The position numbers and the translations under genes are program-made. The notes under the pieces were generated by a model that saw only the letters and a program-made list of their open reading frames with translations, was not told the DNA's origin and made no database searches. This document shows, one piece after another, positions 17,379 to 25,662 of a stretch of 64,000 bases of DNA. Source of the DNA: Acidimicrobiales bacterium (GTDB taxonomy: Bacteria; Actinomycetota; Acidimicrobiia; Acidimicrobiales; Aldehydirespiratoraceae); assembly GCA_040219515.1 (NCBI GenBank), contig JAVJSI010000004.1, positions 124,001 through 188,000 of the forward strand, in the 5' to 3' direction. The number at the start of each line of letters is the position of its first letter. Within the stretch, counting starts at the first letter, position 1.

Positions 17379-18199
17379 TCAGCGGCCACACGACTGTCGC
17401 CGCCGTCATCGGTGATCCGGTCCACCACTCGCTCTCGCCGGCCATCCACAACGCCGCCTTCGCGGCCACGGGCCTCGACTGGGTCTACATCGCCCTTCCG
17501 GTGGCTGATGGCAAGGGTGCCGCTGCCGTCGACGCCATGCGTGCGCTCGGTCTCGGTGGCCTCTCGGTCACGATGCCCCACAAGGACGTGGTCGCCGTCG
17601 CGGCCGACGAGCGCTCCGATGCGGTGGTGGCCCTCGGCGCGGCGAACTGTCTGGTCGCGCTCGGCGACGGCCGCGTGCGGGCCGAGAACACCGACGGCGC
17701 GGGCTTCCTCGCCGGGCTCCGCGATGACGCCGACCTCGACGTCGACGGCCGCAGGGTGCTGGTCCTCGGCGCCGGTGGCGCAGCCCGGGCCGTGATCCAT
17801 TCGTGCGCGCAAGCGGGGGCGGCCGAGGTCGTCGTCGTCAACCGCAACGCCGACCGGGCCGCCATCGCGGCCGGTCTCGCCGGGCCGGTCGGGCGCGTCG
17901 GCGACGCAGCCGACATCGGTGGCGCCGATCTCGTCGTCAACGCCACCTCGGTGGGCATGGGCGACGATCGTGCACTGCCGTGCGACCCCGGTCTCCTCCA
18001 CCCCGGGCAGACCGTGGTCGACCTCGTCTACGACCCGATCGAGACGGCCTGGCTCGCCTCGGCCCGTGCCGCCGGCATCGATGCCCACAACGGTGTGTCG
18101 ATGCTGATTCACCAGGCGGCGGTGGCGTTCACACTCTGGACCGGTGTCGAGGCCCCGATTCCGGCCATGCGGGCCGTCGTCGAGAACAAATTCTCGTAG
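17375..18199 (+). CDS. aroE: Shikimate dehydrogenase
   Basis: Reduces 3-dehydroshikimate with NADPH. It is 274 residues. HHSLSPAIHNAAFAATGLDW binds shikimate, VTMPHKDVV holds the catalytic Lys, NTDGAGFLAGL the Asp, and VLGAGGAARAVIHS is the nucleotide loop. The ATG overlaps the mltG stop (ATGA). It is the first of four shikimate genes here; aroK, aroB and aroQ follow after two pilus-associated genes. Confidence 0.95.
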   Translation: MISGHTTVAAVIGDPVHHSLSPAIHNAAFAATGLDWVYIALPVADGKGAAAVDAMRALGLGGLSVTMPHKDVVAVAADERSDAVVALGAANCLVALGDGRVRAENTDGAGFLAGLRDDADLDVDGRRVLVLGAGGAARAVIHSCAQAGAAEVVVVNRNADRAAIAAGLAGPVGRVGDAADIGGADLVVNATSVGMGDDRALPCDPGLLHPGQTVVDLVYDPIETAWLASARAAGIDAHNGVSMLIHQAAVAFTLWTGVEAPIPAMRAVVENKFS

Positions 18200-18261
18200 T
18201 CCTTACTTCCCCCGTTGCCCGTGCCGATGGTCAGGGTGTTCGCACGACTTCGGAGGTCACC

Positions 18262-19398
18262 GTGGCGCTTTCGGGCACACTCGACACCTTTGCCCTACCC
18301 GACGTACTTCGCCTGCTCGCGTCCACCGCGAAGACGGGCCGACTCCGCATCACGGGTGACCGCGGTTCGGGAAGCGTCTGGGTCGACTCGGGGGAGGTCG
18401 TGGCGACCGAGCTCGCGTCCGCCGTCACACAGTCACCCAGCAACGCGGAGGTGATCTTCGGCCTGCTGCGGTTCTCGGCGGGCTCGTTCACCTTCGAGGC
18501 CGATGCGAAGGCCGCCAACGCCGGCGCGCCGGAGTCGCTCGAGCCCGTGCTCGGCGCGGCCGAGAACATGCTCGTCGAATGGCGATCGATCGAAGAGGTC
18601 ATCCCGTCGCTCGACGTGTGGGTGGCTCTGCGACCCGTGCTCGAAGGTCCCGACGTCATGGTCGACCAGCACCGCTGGAAGGGCATCGCCGCCATCGGAT
18701 CCGGTTCGCAGGTGGGCGCCGTGGCCGAGTCCCTTCAGCTGAACGAGATCGATTCCTGCCGCCTGGTCAAGGAGTTGCTCGAGCTCGGTCTCGCGGACTT
18801 CATCGACGAACCCGCCGGCTTGCCGGCCCCGACCTCGTTCGAGCCCGAACCGGTCGAAGAGGTTCCTTTCGAGGATCACGCCGAGTCGCCGGTGTTCGAG
18901 GACGCCACCCCCGGCGAGCCCGAAGCGCTGCTGCACGAACTCGACGCCATGGACGACTCGCCCGACTTCTCGGCCGACGACTTCGGCGGCGACGACGGCG
19001 AGGATGTCGATGACACGGACGATCTCCACGAGATCGAGCCGAGCCTCGCGGCGTTGACGTCGAGCGACGATGTCATCGATCCGCTGCTGTCGGCCGGCGA
19101 CCCGCTCGAGGGCCTGTCCTCGATCGCTGCGTCGGACAACGGCGTCAGCCACGATGAGATCAGCGCCGACATCTTCGCCGGTGCGCCGGCGCCGGTCGAC
19201 GGCGACGACGAGCTCGATCCCGCCGAGATGGCCCGCCAGCTAGCCAACCTGAGCCCCAAGGCCGCCAAGGCCGTCGCCGCGGCGGCGAGGGCGACCACCG
19301 AGGCCGAACGCGACGCCGCCCTGGCGGCCGTCGAGGCCGAGGACGACAGCGTCAATCGCGGGCTTCTCCTGAAGTTCCTGGGTTCCGTCGACGGGTGA
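18262..19398 (+). CDS. DUF4388 (PATAN-type) domain protein
   Basis: The 378-residue product starts with a DUF4388 domain: LSGTLDTFALPDVLRLLAST, KTGRLRITG, GSVWVDSGEVVATEL. Such domains are linked to two-component and gliding or pilus regulation in other bacteria. A second helical region resembling a winged helix follows (IGSGSQVGAVAESLQLNEID). Residues about 210-330 are very acidic and probably disordered, and the end is Ala-rich and helical. The GTG has a clear GGAGG 5 nt upstream, unlike its leaderless neighbours. Adjacent to pilD, so a role near type IV pili is possible. Confidence 0.75.
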   Translation: MALSGTLDTFALPDVLRLLASTAKTGRLRITGDRGSGSVWVDSGEVVATELASAVTQSPSNAEVIFGLLRFSAGSFTFEADAKAANAGAPESLEPVLGAAENMLVEWRSIEEVIPSLDVWVALRPVLEGPDVMVDQHRWKGIAAIGSGSQVGAVAESLQLNEIDSCRLVKELLELGLADFIDEPAGLPAPTSFEPEPVEEVPFEDHAESPVFEDATPGEPEALLHELDAMDDSPDFSADDFGGDDGEDVDDTDDLHEIEPSLAALTSSDDVIDPLLSAGDPLEGLSSIAASDNGVSHDEISADIFAGAPAPVDGDDELDPAEMARQLANLSPKAAKAVAAAARATTEAERDAALAAVEAEDDSVNRGLLLKFLGSVDG

Positions 19399-19409
19399 GT
19401 TCGGGGCCC

Positions 19410-19415
19410 TAGGGT
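19410..19415 (+). promoter_or_regulatory. -10 box TAGGGT for the prepilin peptidase gene
   Basis: TAGGGT ends 9 nt before the ATG of the prepilin peptidase gene, in the 26-nt gap after the DUF4388 gene. Confidence 0.5.
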
Positions 19416-19424
19416 CCGCTCTTC

Positions 19425-20261
19425 ATGGACCTCCTGGTCATTCTCCTCGCCATCCCTCTCGGGTTGGTCGTCGGCGGCTTCGTGACGATGCTGGTCGACC
19501 GTGTACCCGACCGGACCCCGCTGTCCATGGGGTCGCGGTGCCCGTTCTGCGAGCACCACCTCGGCGTCGCCGAGGTCGTGCCCGTCGTGTCGTGGTTCGT
19601 GCGCAAGGGCCGTTGCCGTCACTGCGGTGATCGGATCACTCCGGCCTATCCCGCAGTCGAGCTCGCGACGATGGGCCTGTGGGTTGCCGCCGCCGCTCAC
19701 TACGGGTGGCACTGGACGCTCCTGCCGCCGCTCGTCCTGGTCACCGCCGCCGTTGCGCTGTCCGTCATCGACCTCTACACGTTCCGGCTGCCCAATCGCC
19801 TGGTCTTCGGTTCCACGGTGCTCTCGCTGGTGGCGATCATGGGCGCCGCGTTCGGGCTCGACCGACCGACGGCCATCGGCAAGGCGCTGGCGGGAATGCT
19901 CCTCTACAGCGGGATCCTCTTCGTTCTGCACCTCATCTCGCCCCGCAGCCTGGCGTTCGGGGACGTGAAGTTCGCGCTCCTGCTCGGCCTGCATCTCGGC
20001 TGGGCGGCCGGTTCGGTCTGGGTCGGGTGGACGCCGGTGTTCCAGCTGGTGTTCTACGTGATCCTCGGATCGTTCCTGATGTTCGGTGTGATCGGTCTGC
20101 TGGTCGCCGTCATCGGGCAGCGTCTGCAACGCGACCTGTTACCCGATCCCGATGCCGAGGGCTCGGCACCGACCCGCGTGTCGGCCAAGGCGTTGCCGTT
20201 CGGGCCGGCGATGGCGGTGGCCACGGTGGCCGTGGTGTTCTTCGCCGACAGCTTCGTCTGA
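19425..20261 (+). CDS. pilD: Prepilin peptidase (type IV leader peptidase, PilD family)
   Basis: Membrane aspartyl protease that cleaves and N-methylates type IV prepilins. The product is 278 residues with about eight helices. The cytoplasmic zinc-type motif is complete: CPFC (Cys39, Cys42) and CRHC (Cys64, Cys67). The catalytic aspartates are Asp116 in VIDLYTFRLPNR and Asp180 in LAFGDVKFALLLG. No pilin, PilB, PilC or PilM gene is in the window, although pilus genes often sit between aroE and aroK in related genomes. Confidence 0.92.
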   Translation: MDLLVILLAIPLGLVVGGFVTMLVDRVPDRTPLSMGSRCPFCEHHLGVAEVVPVVSWFVRKGRCRHCGDRITPAYPAVELATMGLWVAAAAHYGWHWTLLPPLVLVTAAVALSVIDLYTFRLPNRLVFGSTVLSLVAIMGAAFGLDRPTAIGKALAGMLLYSGILFVLHLISPRSLAFGDVKFALLLGLHLGWAAGSVWVGWTPVFQLVFYVILGSFLMFGVIGLLVAVIGQRLQRDLLPDPDAEGSAPTRVSAKALPFGPAMAVATVAVVFFADSFV

Positions 20262-20316
20262 CGCCGTCGAGGCGCAGGACCGCGAAACCCATCCCGGCCC
20301 GGTGGCGACACGCCGG

Positions 20317-20322
20317 TAGCCT
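20317..20322 (+). promoter_or_regulatory. -10 box TAGCCT for aroK
   Basis: TAGCCT ends 7 nt before the GTG taken as the aroK start, and decides this start against the longer open frame upstream. Confidence 0.55.
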
Positions 20323-20329
20323 GCTCAGC

Positions 20330-20848
20330 GTGTCGCCGTGCGCCGTCGTTCTGGTGGGCCCCATGGGCTCGGGGAAGTCGACGGTCGGTCGCGCCCTTGC
20401 CCGTCGACTCCACACGACGCATGTCGACACCGACACGCTCGTCGAGCAGTCGGCGGGACGCCCGATCGCCGACATCTTCGAGACCGACGGAGAGGCGCGG
20501 TTCCGAGAACTCGAGGCGATGGTGCTCGATACGGCACTCGCGTCACCGGGGGTCGTGTCCACCGGCGGGGGCATCGTGGTCAGCGAGGCCAATCGCACCC
20601 GATTGCGGGCGTCGTCCGCACTGGTGGTCTGGCTCGACGGCAGCGTCGATGCCCTGGCCCGACGGGTGGGATCGGGTCGAGATCGCCCACTGCTGACGGG
20701 CGACGTTCGTCGCTCGCTCCAGGAGAGGATCACCGAGCGCGAGCCCGGATACCTCGCCGTGGCCGATCTACGGATCGACACCACCGACATGCGCCGGACC
20801 GACTGCGTCGACGCCATCGTCGCAGCTCTGGAGGAGGTTTCGGCATGA
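20330..20848 (+). CDS. aroK: Shikimate kinase
   Basis: Phosphorylates shikimate at O3. It is 172 residues. VLVGPMGSGKSTVGRALA is the P-loop, HVDTDTLVEQSAG the shikimate-binding Asp region, STGGGIVVSEANR the glycine motif and RDRPLL the lid. The GTG start places the P-loop near residue 10, as usual. The stop overlaps the aroB ATG, which has a strong GGAGGAGG just before it. Confidence 0.94.
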   Translation: MSPCAVVLVGPMGSGKSTVGRALARRLHTTHVDTDTLVEQSAGRPIADIFETDGEARFRELEAMVLDTALASPGVVSTGGGIVVSEANRTRLRASSALVVWLDGSVDALARRVGSGRDRPLLTGDVRRSLQERITEREPGYLAVADLRIDTTDMRRTDCVDAIVAALEEVSA

Positions 20849-21849
20849 CCATCACCATCGATGTCCGACTCGAAGACCGCAGTTACCCCGTCCACGTCGG
20901 CGCCGGCGTGCGCGAGATGCTGCCCGAGGTGATCCCGGCCGGGGCGAAACGGGTGGCCGTCATCACCCAGGAGGACATCCCCTGGGGAGTCGACCCGGGC
21001 ATCGACCACGAGGTCGTCAACGTGCCCGACGGTGAGCAAGCGAAGTCGCTGACCGTCGTCGAGGAGATCTGTCGGCGGATGGCGGCCGCCGGGCTCACCC
21101 GGGGTGACGCGATCGTCGGTGTCGGCGGTGGCGTGGTCACCGATCTGGCCGGCTTCGCGGCGGCCGTGTACCACCGGGGCATTCGCTTCGTCAGCGTGTC
21201 CACCACGCTGCTCGGTCAGGTCGACGCGGCCATCGGTGGCAAGACGGGCGTCAACCTTCCCGAAGGCAAGAACCTGGTCGGCGCGTTCTGGCAACCCTCG
21301 GCGGTGCTGTGCGACACCGACACGCTCAAGACGCTCCCGCCACGCGAGTTCCGGAGCGGCGTCGGCGAGGTCGCCAAGTACCACTTCCTCGGTGGCGGGC
21401 GACTCGACGAACTCGACCTCGAGGCCCGCGTGGCGGCCTGTGTGCAGATCAAGGCCGACGTGGTCGCCGCCGACGAACGCGAGGGCGGACGCCGGGCGAT
21501 CCTCAACTACGGCCACACACTGGCTCACGCCATCGAGACCGCCGGCGACTACGACCTCCGCCACGGCGAAGCGGTCGCCGTCGGCATTGCCTACGCCGGC
21601 GAGGTCGCCCTGCGCCTCGGCCGTATCGACGAGGCCCGGATGGCCGAGCACCGTCGCGTGCTCTCGGCCTACGACCTTCCCCACACGTTGCCCCCCCAAC
21701 TCGACCCGGCCGAGCTGCTCGATCTGTTCAGCCGCGACAAGAAGGCCGTCGACGGCATCACCCTGGTGCTCGACGGCGCGAACGGCGTCGAATCGGTGGT
21801 GGGTGTCGATCGAGCCGTCCTCGCCGACGCCATGGAGGCCATCCGATGA
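20845..21849 (+). CDS. aroB: 3-dehydroquinate synthase
   Basis: Converts DAHP to 3-dehydroquinate using NAD and a divalent metal. It has 334 residues, a little shorter than many AroB. GVGGGVVTDLAGFAAAVYHR is the NAD loop and PTTLLGQ-type STTLLGQVDAAIGGKTGVN follows. The metal ligands are in GVGEVAKYHF (Glu), NYGHTLAHAIE (His) and RHGEAVAVGI (His). It overlaps both neighbours by ATGA, part of a tight aroK-aroB-aroQ-peptidase unit. Confidence 0.95.
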   Translation: MTITIDVRLEDRSYPVHVGAGVREMLPEVIPAGAKRVAVITQEDIPWGVDPGIDHEVVNVPDGEQAKSLTVVEEICRRMAAAGLTRGDAIVGVGGGVVTDLAGFAAAVYHRGIRFVSVSTTLLGQVDAAIGGKTGVNLPEGKNLVGAFWQPSAVLCDTDTLKTLPPREFRSGVGEVAKYHFLGGGRLDELDLEARVAACVQIKADVVAADEREGGRRAILNYGHTLAHAIETAGDYDLRHGEAVAVGIAYAGEVALRLGRIDEARMAEHRRVLSAYDLPHTLPPQLDPAELLDLFSRDKKAVDGITLVLDGANGVESVVGVDRAVLADAMEAIR

Positions 21850-22286
21850 GCCGACCCGAGATCCTGCTCCTGCACGGTCCCAACCTGAACCTGCTCGGCA
21901 CCCGCGAGCCGCAGATCTACGGCACCGCCACGCTCGACGATCATGTCGACACGGCGACGACCGTCGCCGATGCCCGGGGATTCGGTCTCGTCGCGCTCCA
22001 GTCGAACCACGAGGGGGTGCTGATCGACGCGATCCATGCGGCCAGAGGTGTCAATCCGGGCATCGTGATCAATCCCGGTGCGTTCACCCACTCGTCGTGG
22101 GCGATCCACGACGCGCTGGCCGCCTTCGACGGCCCGATCATCGAGCTCCACCTCTCCAACCCCGACGCCCGCGAACCGTGGCGCCGCACGTCGGTCGTGA
22201 GCCCGGTCGCCACCGGGTCGATCTCCGGCTTCGGCGGCGACGGCTACCGGCTCGCCATCGACGCCATGGCCGCCCTGTTGTCATGA
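21846..22286 (+). CDS. aroQ: Type II 3-dehydroquinate dehydratase
   Basis: Dehydrates 3-dehydroquinate to 3-dehydroshikimate. It is 146 residues, the usual type II size. LLHGPNLNLLGTREPQIYG carries the catalytic Tyr loop, LQSNHEGVLIDAIH and NPGAFTHSSWAIHDAL the middle motifs, and ELHLSNPDAREPWRRTS the His/Arg region. ATGA overlaps link it to aroB and the following peptidase. Confidence 0.95.
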   Translation: MSRPEILLLHGPNLNLLGTREPQIYGTATLDDHVDTATTVADARGFGLVALQSNHEGVLIDAIHAARGVNPGIVINPGAFTHSSWAIHDALAAFDGPIIELHLSNPDAREPWRRTSVVSPVATGSISGFGGDGYRLAIDAMAALLS

Positions 22287-23386
22287 GCGGCGACCTCCTG
22301 CCGCTCCGGGTCGACGGGCGGCTCGATCAGATCCGCTCGGCGATCGCGACGGCCGGCGCCGATGCCCTCGTCGTCACCAATCTCACCAACGTGCGCTGGT
22401 GCACCGGCTTCACCGGTTCGGCCGGGGTGCTCCTGGTCACGTCCACCGACGCTGCGCTGATCACCGACTCGCGCTACGCCACACAGGCGCCGGCCCAGAT
22501 CGCCGACGGCGGCGCCGCCGTCGAGGTCCGCATCAGCGCCGACACCGTCGCCGAGGGGCGCGCGTTCCTCGACACCGCCCATGGCCCCGGCATCGCGGTC
22601 GCGCTGGAGGCCGACCACGTGACCTGGGCCGACCATCAGCGTTGGGAGGGTGCACTCGACGCCGAGCTCGTCGCCACCCACGGCCTGATCACCGAGCTGC
22701 GCAGCGTCAAGACCGAGGCTGAGCTGGCCCGTATGGCGCGTGCGGCAGCGATCACCGACGACGCCCTCGTCGACGCGATCCCGTTGCTGGTCGCCGGCAC
22801 CACCGAGCGCGAGGTCGCGCTCGCGCTCGAGGACGGCATGCGGGCGCGTGGCGCCACCGGTCCGGCCTACGAGACCATCGTGGCCGGCGGACCCAACGCG
22901 GCGCTGCCCCACGCCCGTCCGAGCGACCGGCCGTTCGCGCCGGGTGACCTGGTCGTGATCGACGCGGGTTCGCTGGTCGATGGCTATCGCAGTGACATGA
23001 CGCGCACGTTCGTGATCGGCGATGCCGACGAGACGGCCCGCACCATCCACGATCTCGTCACCCGGGCCCAGGCCGCAGGAGTCGAGGCGGTCCGGGCCGG
23101 CGTCGTGGTCGGCGACATCGACCGGGCGTGCCGCGATCTCATCACCGCCGAGGGCTACGGGCCCGAATTCGCTCACGGCACGGGTCATGGCGTGGGGCTC
23201 GACATCCACGAACTTCCCTCGGTCCGTGGCACCAACACCGATAGCCTCCAGCCCGGCCAGGTCATCACCGTCGAGCCCGGGATCTATCTTCCCGGCGTGG
23301 GCGGTGTCCGGGTCGAAGACATGGTCGTCGTCACCGACGACGGCTGCCGTCCGCTGACCCGCTCGCCCAAGATCTCACTCTCATGA
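22283..23386 (+). CDS. M24 family Xaa-Pro aminopeptidase
   Basis: Dimetal peptidase releasing N-terminal residues before proline; a cytoplasmic role in peptide turnover is likely. The product is 367 residues: a creatinase-type N-terminal domain (VTNLTNVRWCTGFTGSAG, ITDSRYATQAPAQI), then the pita-bread domain with ligands in VIDAGSLVDGYRSDMTRTF (two Asp), GTGHGVGLDIHELP (His), ITVEPGIY (Glu) and VRVEDMVVV (Glu). The gene precedes efp, a widespread arrangement (often called pepQ). Confidence 0.9.
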   Translation: MSGDLLPLRVDGRLDQIRSAIATAGADALVVTNLTNVRWCTGFTGSAGVLLVTSTDAALITDSRYATQAPAQIADGGAAVEVRISADTVAEGRAFLDTAHGPGIAVALEADHVTWADHQRWEGALDAELVATHGLITELRSVKTEAELARMARAAAITDDALVDAIPLLVAGTTEREVALALEDGMRARGATGPAYETIVAGGPNAALPHARPSDRPFAPGDLVVIDAGSLVDGYRSDMTRTFVIGDADETARTIHDLVTRAQAAGVEAVRAGVVVGDIDRACRDLITAEGYGPEFAHGTGHGVGLDIHELPSVRGTNTDSLQPGQVITVEPGIYLPGVGGVRVEDMVVVTDDGCRPLTRSPKISLS

Positions 23387-23428
23387 AGATCACGTCGTAA
23401 CCAGTCGCTGAAGCAACCAGGAGTTCCC

Positions 23429-23992
23429 GTGCCCACCATCACCACCAACGACCTGAAGAACGGCATGACGCTCGAACTCGACGACGGCCTGTTCCAGATC
23501 GTCGACTTCCAGCACGTGAAGCCGGGCAAGGGTCACGCCTTCGTGCGCACCAGCCTGCGCAACGTGCGGGCAGGCGGCACCGTCGAGCGCACTTTCCGGG
23601 CCGGAGAGAAGGTCGAGCGGGCCACCATCGACAAGCGCGAGATGAATTTCCTCTACAAGGACGGCGACGACTTCGTCTTCATGGACAACGAGACGTACGA
23701 CCAGATCAACGTCTCGCCCAACGCCCTGGGCGATACCGGCAACTACATCGTCGACGGTTCCACCGCAGTGCTGCTCATGTTCGGCAGCGAGATCGTGGGC
23801 ACCGACATCGCCGCATCGGTCGAGTTGACGATCGCGGAGACCGAGCCCGGACTCCAGGGCGATCGTTCCTCCGGGGGCACCAAGCCGGCCACGCTCGAGA
23901 CCGGGCTCGTCGTCCAGGTGCCGTTGTTCATCGAGCCCGGCGAGCGGGTCAAGATCGACACGCGCTCGGGCGAATACCTCAGCCGGGCGTGA
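23429..23992 (+). CDS. efp: Elongation factor P
   Basis: Relieves ribosome stalling at polyproline. It is 187 residues with three beta domains. The tip loop is VKPGKGHAFVRTSLRNV with Lys34, the residue that is beta-lysylated in some bacteria. No modification gene (epmA, epmB, or the rhamnosyltransferase earP) is nearby, and the Lys loop excludes the Arg-type EF-P. A GGAG 5 nt before the GTG makes this an SD-led gene. The stop overlaps the nusB GTG. Confidence 0.96.
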   Translation: MPTITTNDLKNGMTLELDDGLFQIVDFQHVKPGKGHAFVRTSLRNVRAGGTVERTFRAGEKVERATIDKREMNFLYKDGDDFVFMDNETYDQINVSPNALGDTGNYIVDGSTAVLLMFGSEIVGTDIAASVELTIAETEPGLQGDRSSGGTKPATLETGLVVQVPLFIEPGERVKIDTRSGEYLSRA

Positions 23993-24408
23993 GCGCCTCC
24001 GTTCCCGGCCTCGGCGGCCGGCGCGAGGCACGAGAGGAAGCGCTGTCGTTCCTCTACCAGACCGAAGTCACCGGCGATGCCGTGGCCGAGGCCCTCGCGG
24101 CCCGCGAGATACCGCTCGAGGCGTACGCCGTCGAGATCATCGAAGGTGTCGACGCAACCCGAGTGGATCTCGACGAGGTCATCGGACGGAATCTCACCCG
24201 GTGGAGCATCCATCGCATGCCGGTCATCGATCGGGTCATCGCCCGCGTGGCCACATGGGAGCTGCAGTCGCGAGCCGATGTGCCAACCGCCGCGGTGCTG
24301 AGCGAGGCCGTCGAATTGGCCACGCAGTACTGCGGCGAGGACTCACCCCGATTCCTGAACGGCGTGCTGCGCTCGGTGGCGAACGAGCTGCGGCCCGACG
24401 AAGAGTGA
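23989..24408 (+). CDS. nusB: Transcription antitermination factor NusB
   Basis: Binds boxA RNA with NusE during rRNA antitermination. It is 139 residues and all-helical. GGRREAREEALSFLYQTEV is the N-terminal Arg-rich motif, MPVIDRVIARVATWEL the core and SEAVELATQYCGEDSPRFLNG the conserved end. The efp-nusB-pyrR order is standard in actinobacteria. The stop overlaps the next gene by GTGA. Confidence 0.94.
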   Translation: MSASVPGLGGRREAREEALSFLYQTEVTGDAVAEALAAREIPLEAYAVEIIEGVDATRVDLDEVIGRNLTRWSIHRMPVIDRVIARVATWELQSRADVPTAAVLSEAVELATQYCGEDSPRFLNGVLRSVANELRPDEE

Positions 24409-24941
24409 CCACCGAACCGATCGTGATCGAGGTCCCCGATCTCGCAACCGACCGGTTCGTCCTGCGGCCCTGGCGCGCGGCCGACGCGGAATCGCTCACG
24501 GCCGCATGGCACGACGTGCGGATCGCCGCCGGTTCCACACCGCCACCCGACCGGTCGGTCGCTGCTGCGGCGCACTGGATCGCCGGCTGGGAGGTGCGTC
24601 GCCTCGCCGGACTCGCGTTCGACCTGGTGATCGCCGACCCGATCGACGATGGGGTGATGGGTGAGGTCGGGTTCGGGCACTTCGACACGACTCGTTGCGC
24701 CGCGACGATCGGCTGGTGGCTCCACGAGGATCGCCGAGGTCGAGGCATCGCGTCCGATGCCGTCACTCTTGTGGCCGACTGGGTTCTGGCCGGTCCGCTC
24801 GAGCACCTGCTCGCCGAGATCTCCGTGGACAATCCGGCCTCCGAGGCCGTCGCCCGAGCCGCCGGTTTCACCCCGCTCGCCACCGGCGTCTGGCACCGCC
24901 CCCGCCATCCCGGCCCCGACCGATCCCGTTCTGGTCCGTGA
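24405..24941 (+). CDS. GNAT family N-acetyltransferase (RimJ/RimL-like)
   Basis: The 178-residue protein begins TDRFVLRPWRAADAESLTAA, typical of RimJ/RimL-like acetyltransferases, and has the acetyl-CoA loop in HEDRRGRGIASDAVTLVADW. NPASEAVARAAGF is the usual C-terminal motif. The substrate cannot be inferred. It overlaps nusB by GTGA and ends the operon; an insertion between nusB and pyrR. Confidence 0.8.
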   Translation: MTTEPIVIEVPDLATDRFVLRPWRAADAESLTAAWHDVRIAAGSTPPPDRSVAAAAHWIAGWEVRRLAGLAFDLVIADPIDDGVMGEVGFGHFDTTRCAATIGWWLHEDRRGRGIASDAVTLVADWVLAGPLEHLLAEISVDNPASEAVARAAGFTPLATGVWHRPRHPGPDRSRSGP

Positions 24942-24985
24942 CGGACCGTGGCTACGGGTGCGGGCCCGGCCGGAACGGTGGGGCT

Positions 24986-25008
24986 CGCGAAATCCACAGG
25001 GATTCGCG
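24986..25008 (+). other. Imperfect hairpin between the GNAT gene and the pyr operon
   Basis: CGCGAAATCC and GGGATTCGCG can fold over a 3-nt loop with one mismatch or bulge. There is no T-run, so it is a weak candidate for an operon-end terminator or a processing site. The remainder of the 154-nt gap holds the pyr promoter and PyrR site. Confidence 0.3.
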
Positions 25009-25032
25009 CGGGGGTGCGGGGCGCGCGTCTGT

Positions 25033-25038
25033 TACGTT
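25033..25038 (+). promoter_or_regulatory. Candidate -10 box TACGTT for the pyr operon
   Basis: TACGTT fits TANNNT and would start transcription about 10 nt before the PyrR hairpin, giving a leader of roughly 50 nt. No clear -35 is visible. Confidence 0.4.
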
Positions 25039-25055
25039 GCGTTCTCGACCGTGAA

Positions 25056-25075
25056 ATGAGTCCGGAGAGGCTCAT
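25056..25075 (+). promoter_or_regulatory. PyrR-binding RNA hairpin in the pyr leader
   Basis: A stem ATGAG/CTCAT closes the loop TCCGGAGAGG. Bases 25059-25072 read AGTCCGGAGAGGCT, a full match to the known PyrR recognition consensus ARUCCNGNGAGGYU. It ends 20 nt before the pyrR start, overlaps no terminator and precedes the GAGAAGG ribosome site. As in mycobacteria, UMP-bound PyrR would be expected to repress translation here rather than cause attenuation. The motif is seen; the mechanism is inferred. Confidence 0.85.
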
Positions 25076-25095
25076 ACGGACGAGAGAAGGTTGAA

Positions 25096-25662
25096 GTGGC
25101 AGAGCGAGAACGTCGCCTGGCTGCGCCGCCGAGTGGTGGTGAGTTCCAGGCCCGGACCCGGGTGATGACATCGGAAGATGTCACCCGAGCCGTTCGCCGG
25201 ATGGCCCACGAGATCCTCGAGCGTAACCACGGCGCCGACGGTCTGATGATGATCGGCTTGCAGACCGGCGGCGTCGGGCTCGCCCGCCGCCTCGCCGACG
25301 ACATCCGCGAGATCGAGGGCAGCGAGGTGCCGGTCGGCTGGCTCGACGCCACCATGTATCGCGACGACTTCGGTCTTCGCCCGGTGAAGCTCGAGGCGCC
25401 CACCGAGATCCCCGACGACCCGACCGGCAAGGTCATCGTGTTCGTCGACGATGTGCTCTACACCGGCCGTACGGTGCGGGCCGCCCTCGATGCGATCCAC
25501 AGCTACGGCCGCCCCCAGGCCATCCAGCTCGCCGTGATGGTCGATCGGGGCCATCGAGAGCTGCCGATTCGGCCGGACTTCGTGGGCAAGAACCTGCCGA
25601 CGCGACGAGACGAACTCGTCGATGTGCACGATGCGGGCGTCGATCTGGGGGACATCACGTGA
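25096..25662 (+). CDS. pyrR: Bifunctional pyr operon regulator / uracil phosphoribosyltransferase PyrR
   Basis: RNA-binding regulator that senses UMP, with residual uracil phosphoribosyltransferase activity. It is 188 residues. MTSEDVTRAVRRMAHEILER and the PRPP loop VIVFVDDVLYTGRTVRAALD are diagnostic; QLAVMVDRGHRELPIRPDFV and GKNLPT complete the family pattern. GTG start with GAGAAGG 5 nt upstream. It heads the pyr operon and lies behind its own binding hairpin, so autoregulation is likely. Confidence 0.95.
   Translation: MAERERRLAAPPSGGEFQARTRVMTSEDVTRAVRRMAHEILERNHGADGLMMIGLQTGGVGLARRLADDIREIEGSEVPVGWLDATMYRDDFGLRPVKLEAPTEIPDDPTGKVIVFVDDVLYTGRTVRAALDAIHSYGRPQAIQLAVMVDRGHRELPIRPDFVGKNLPTRRDELVDVHDAGVDLGDIT

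Noticed and set aside
24942-25032. tRNA or small RNA gene before the pyr operon
   Set aside because: No T-loop GTTCRANNC or cloverleaf; nothing like a tRNA was seen in any gap of the window.
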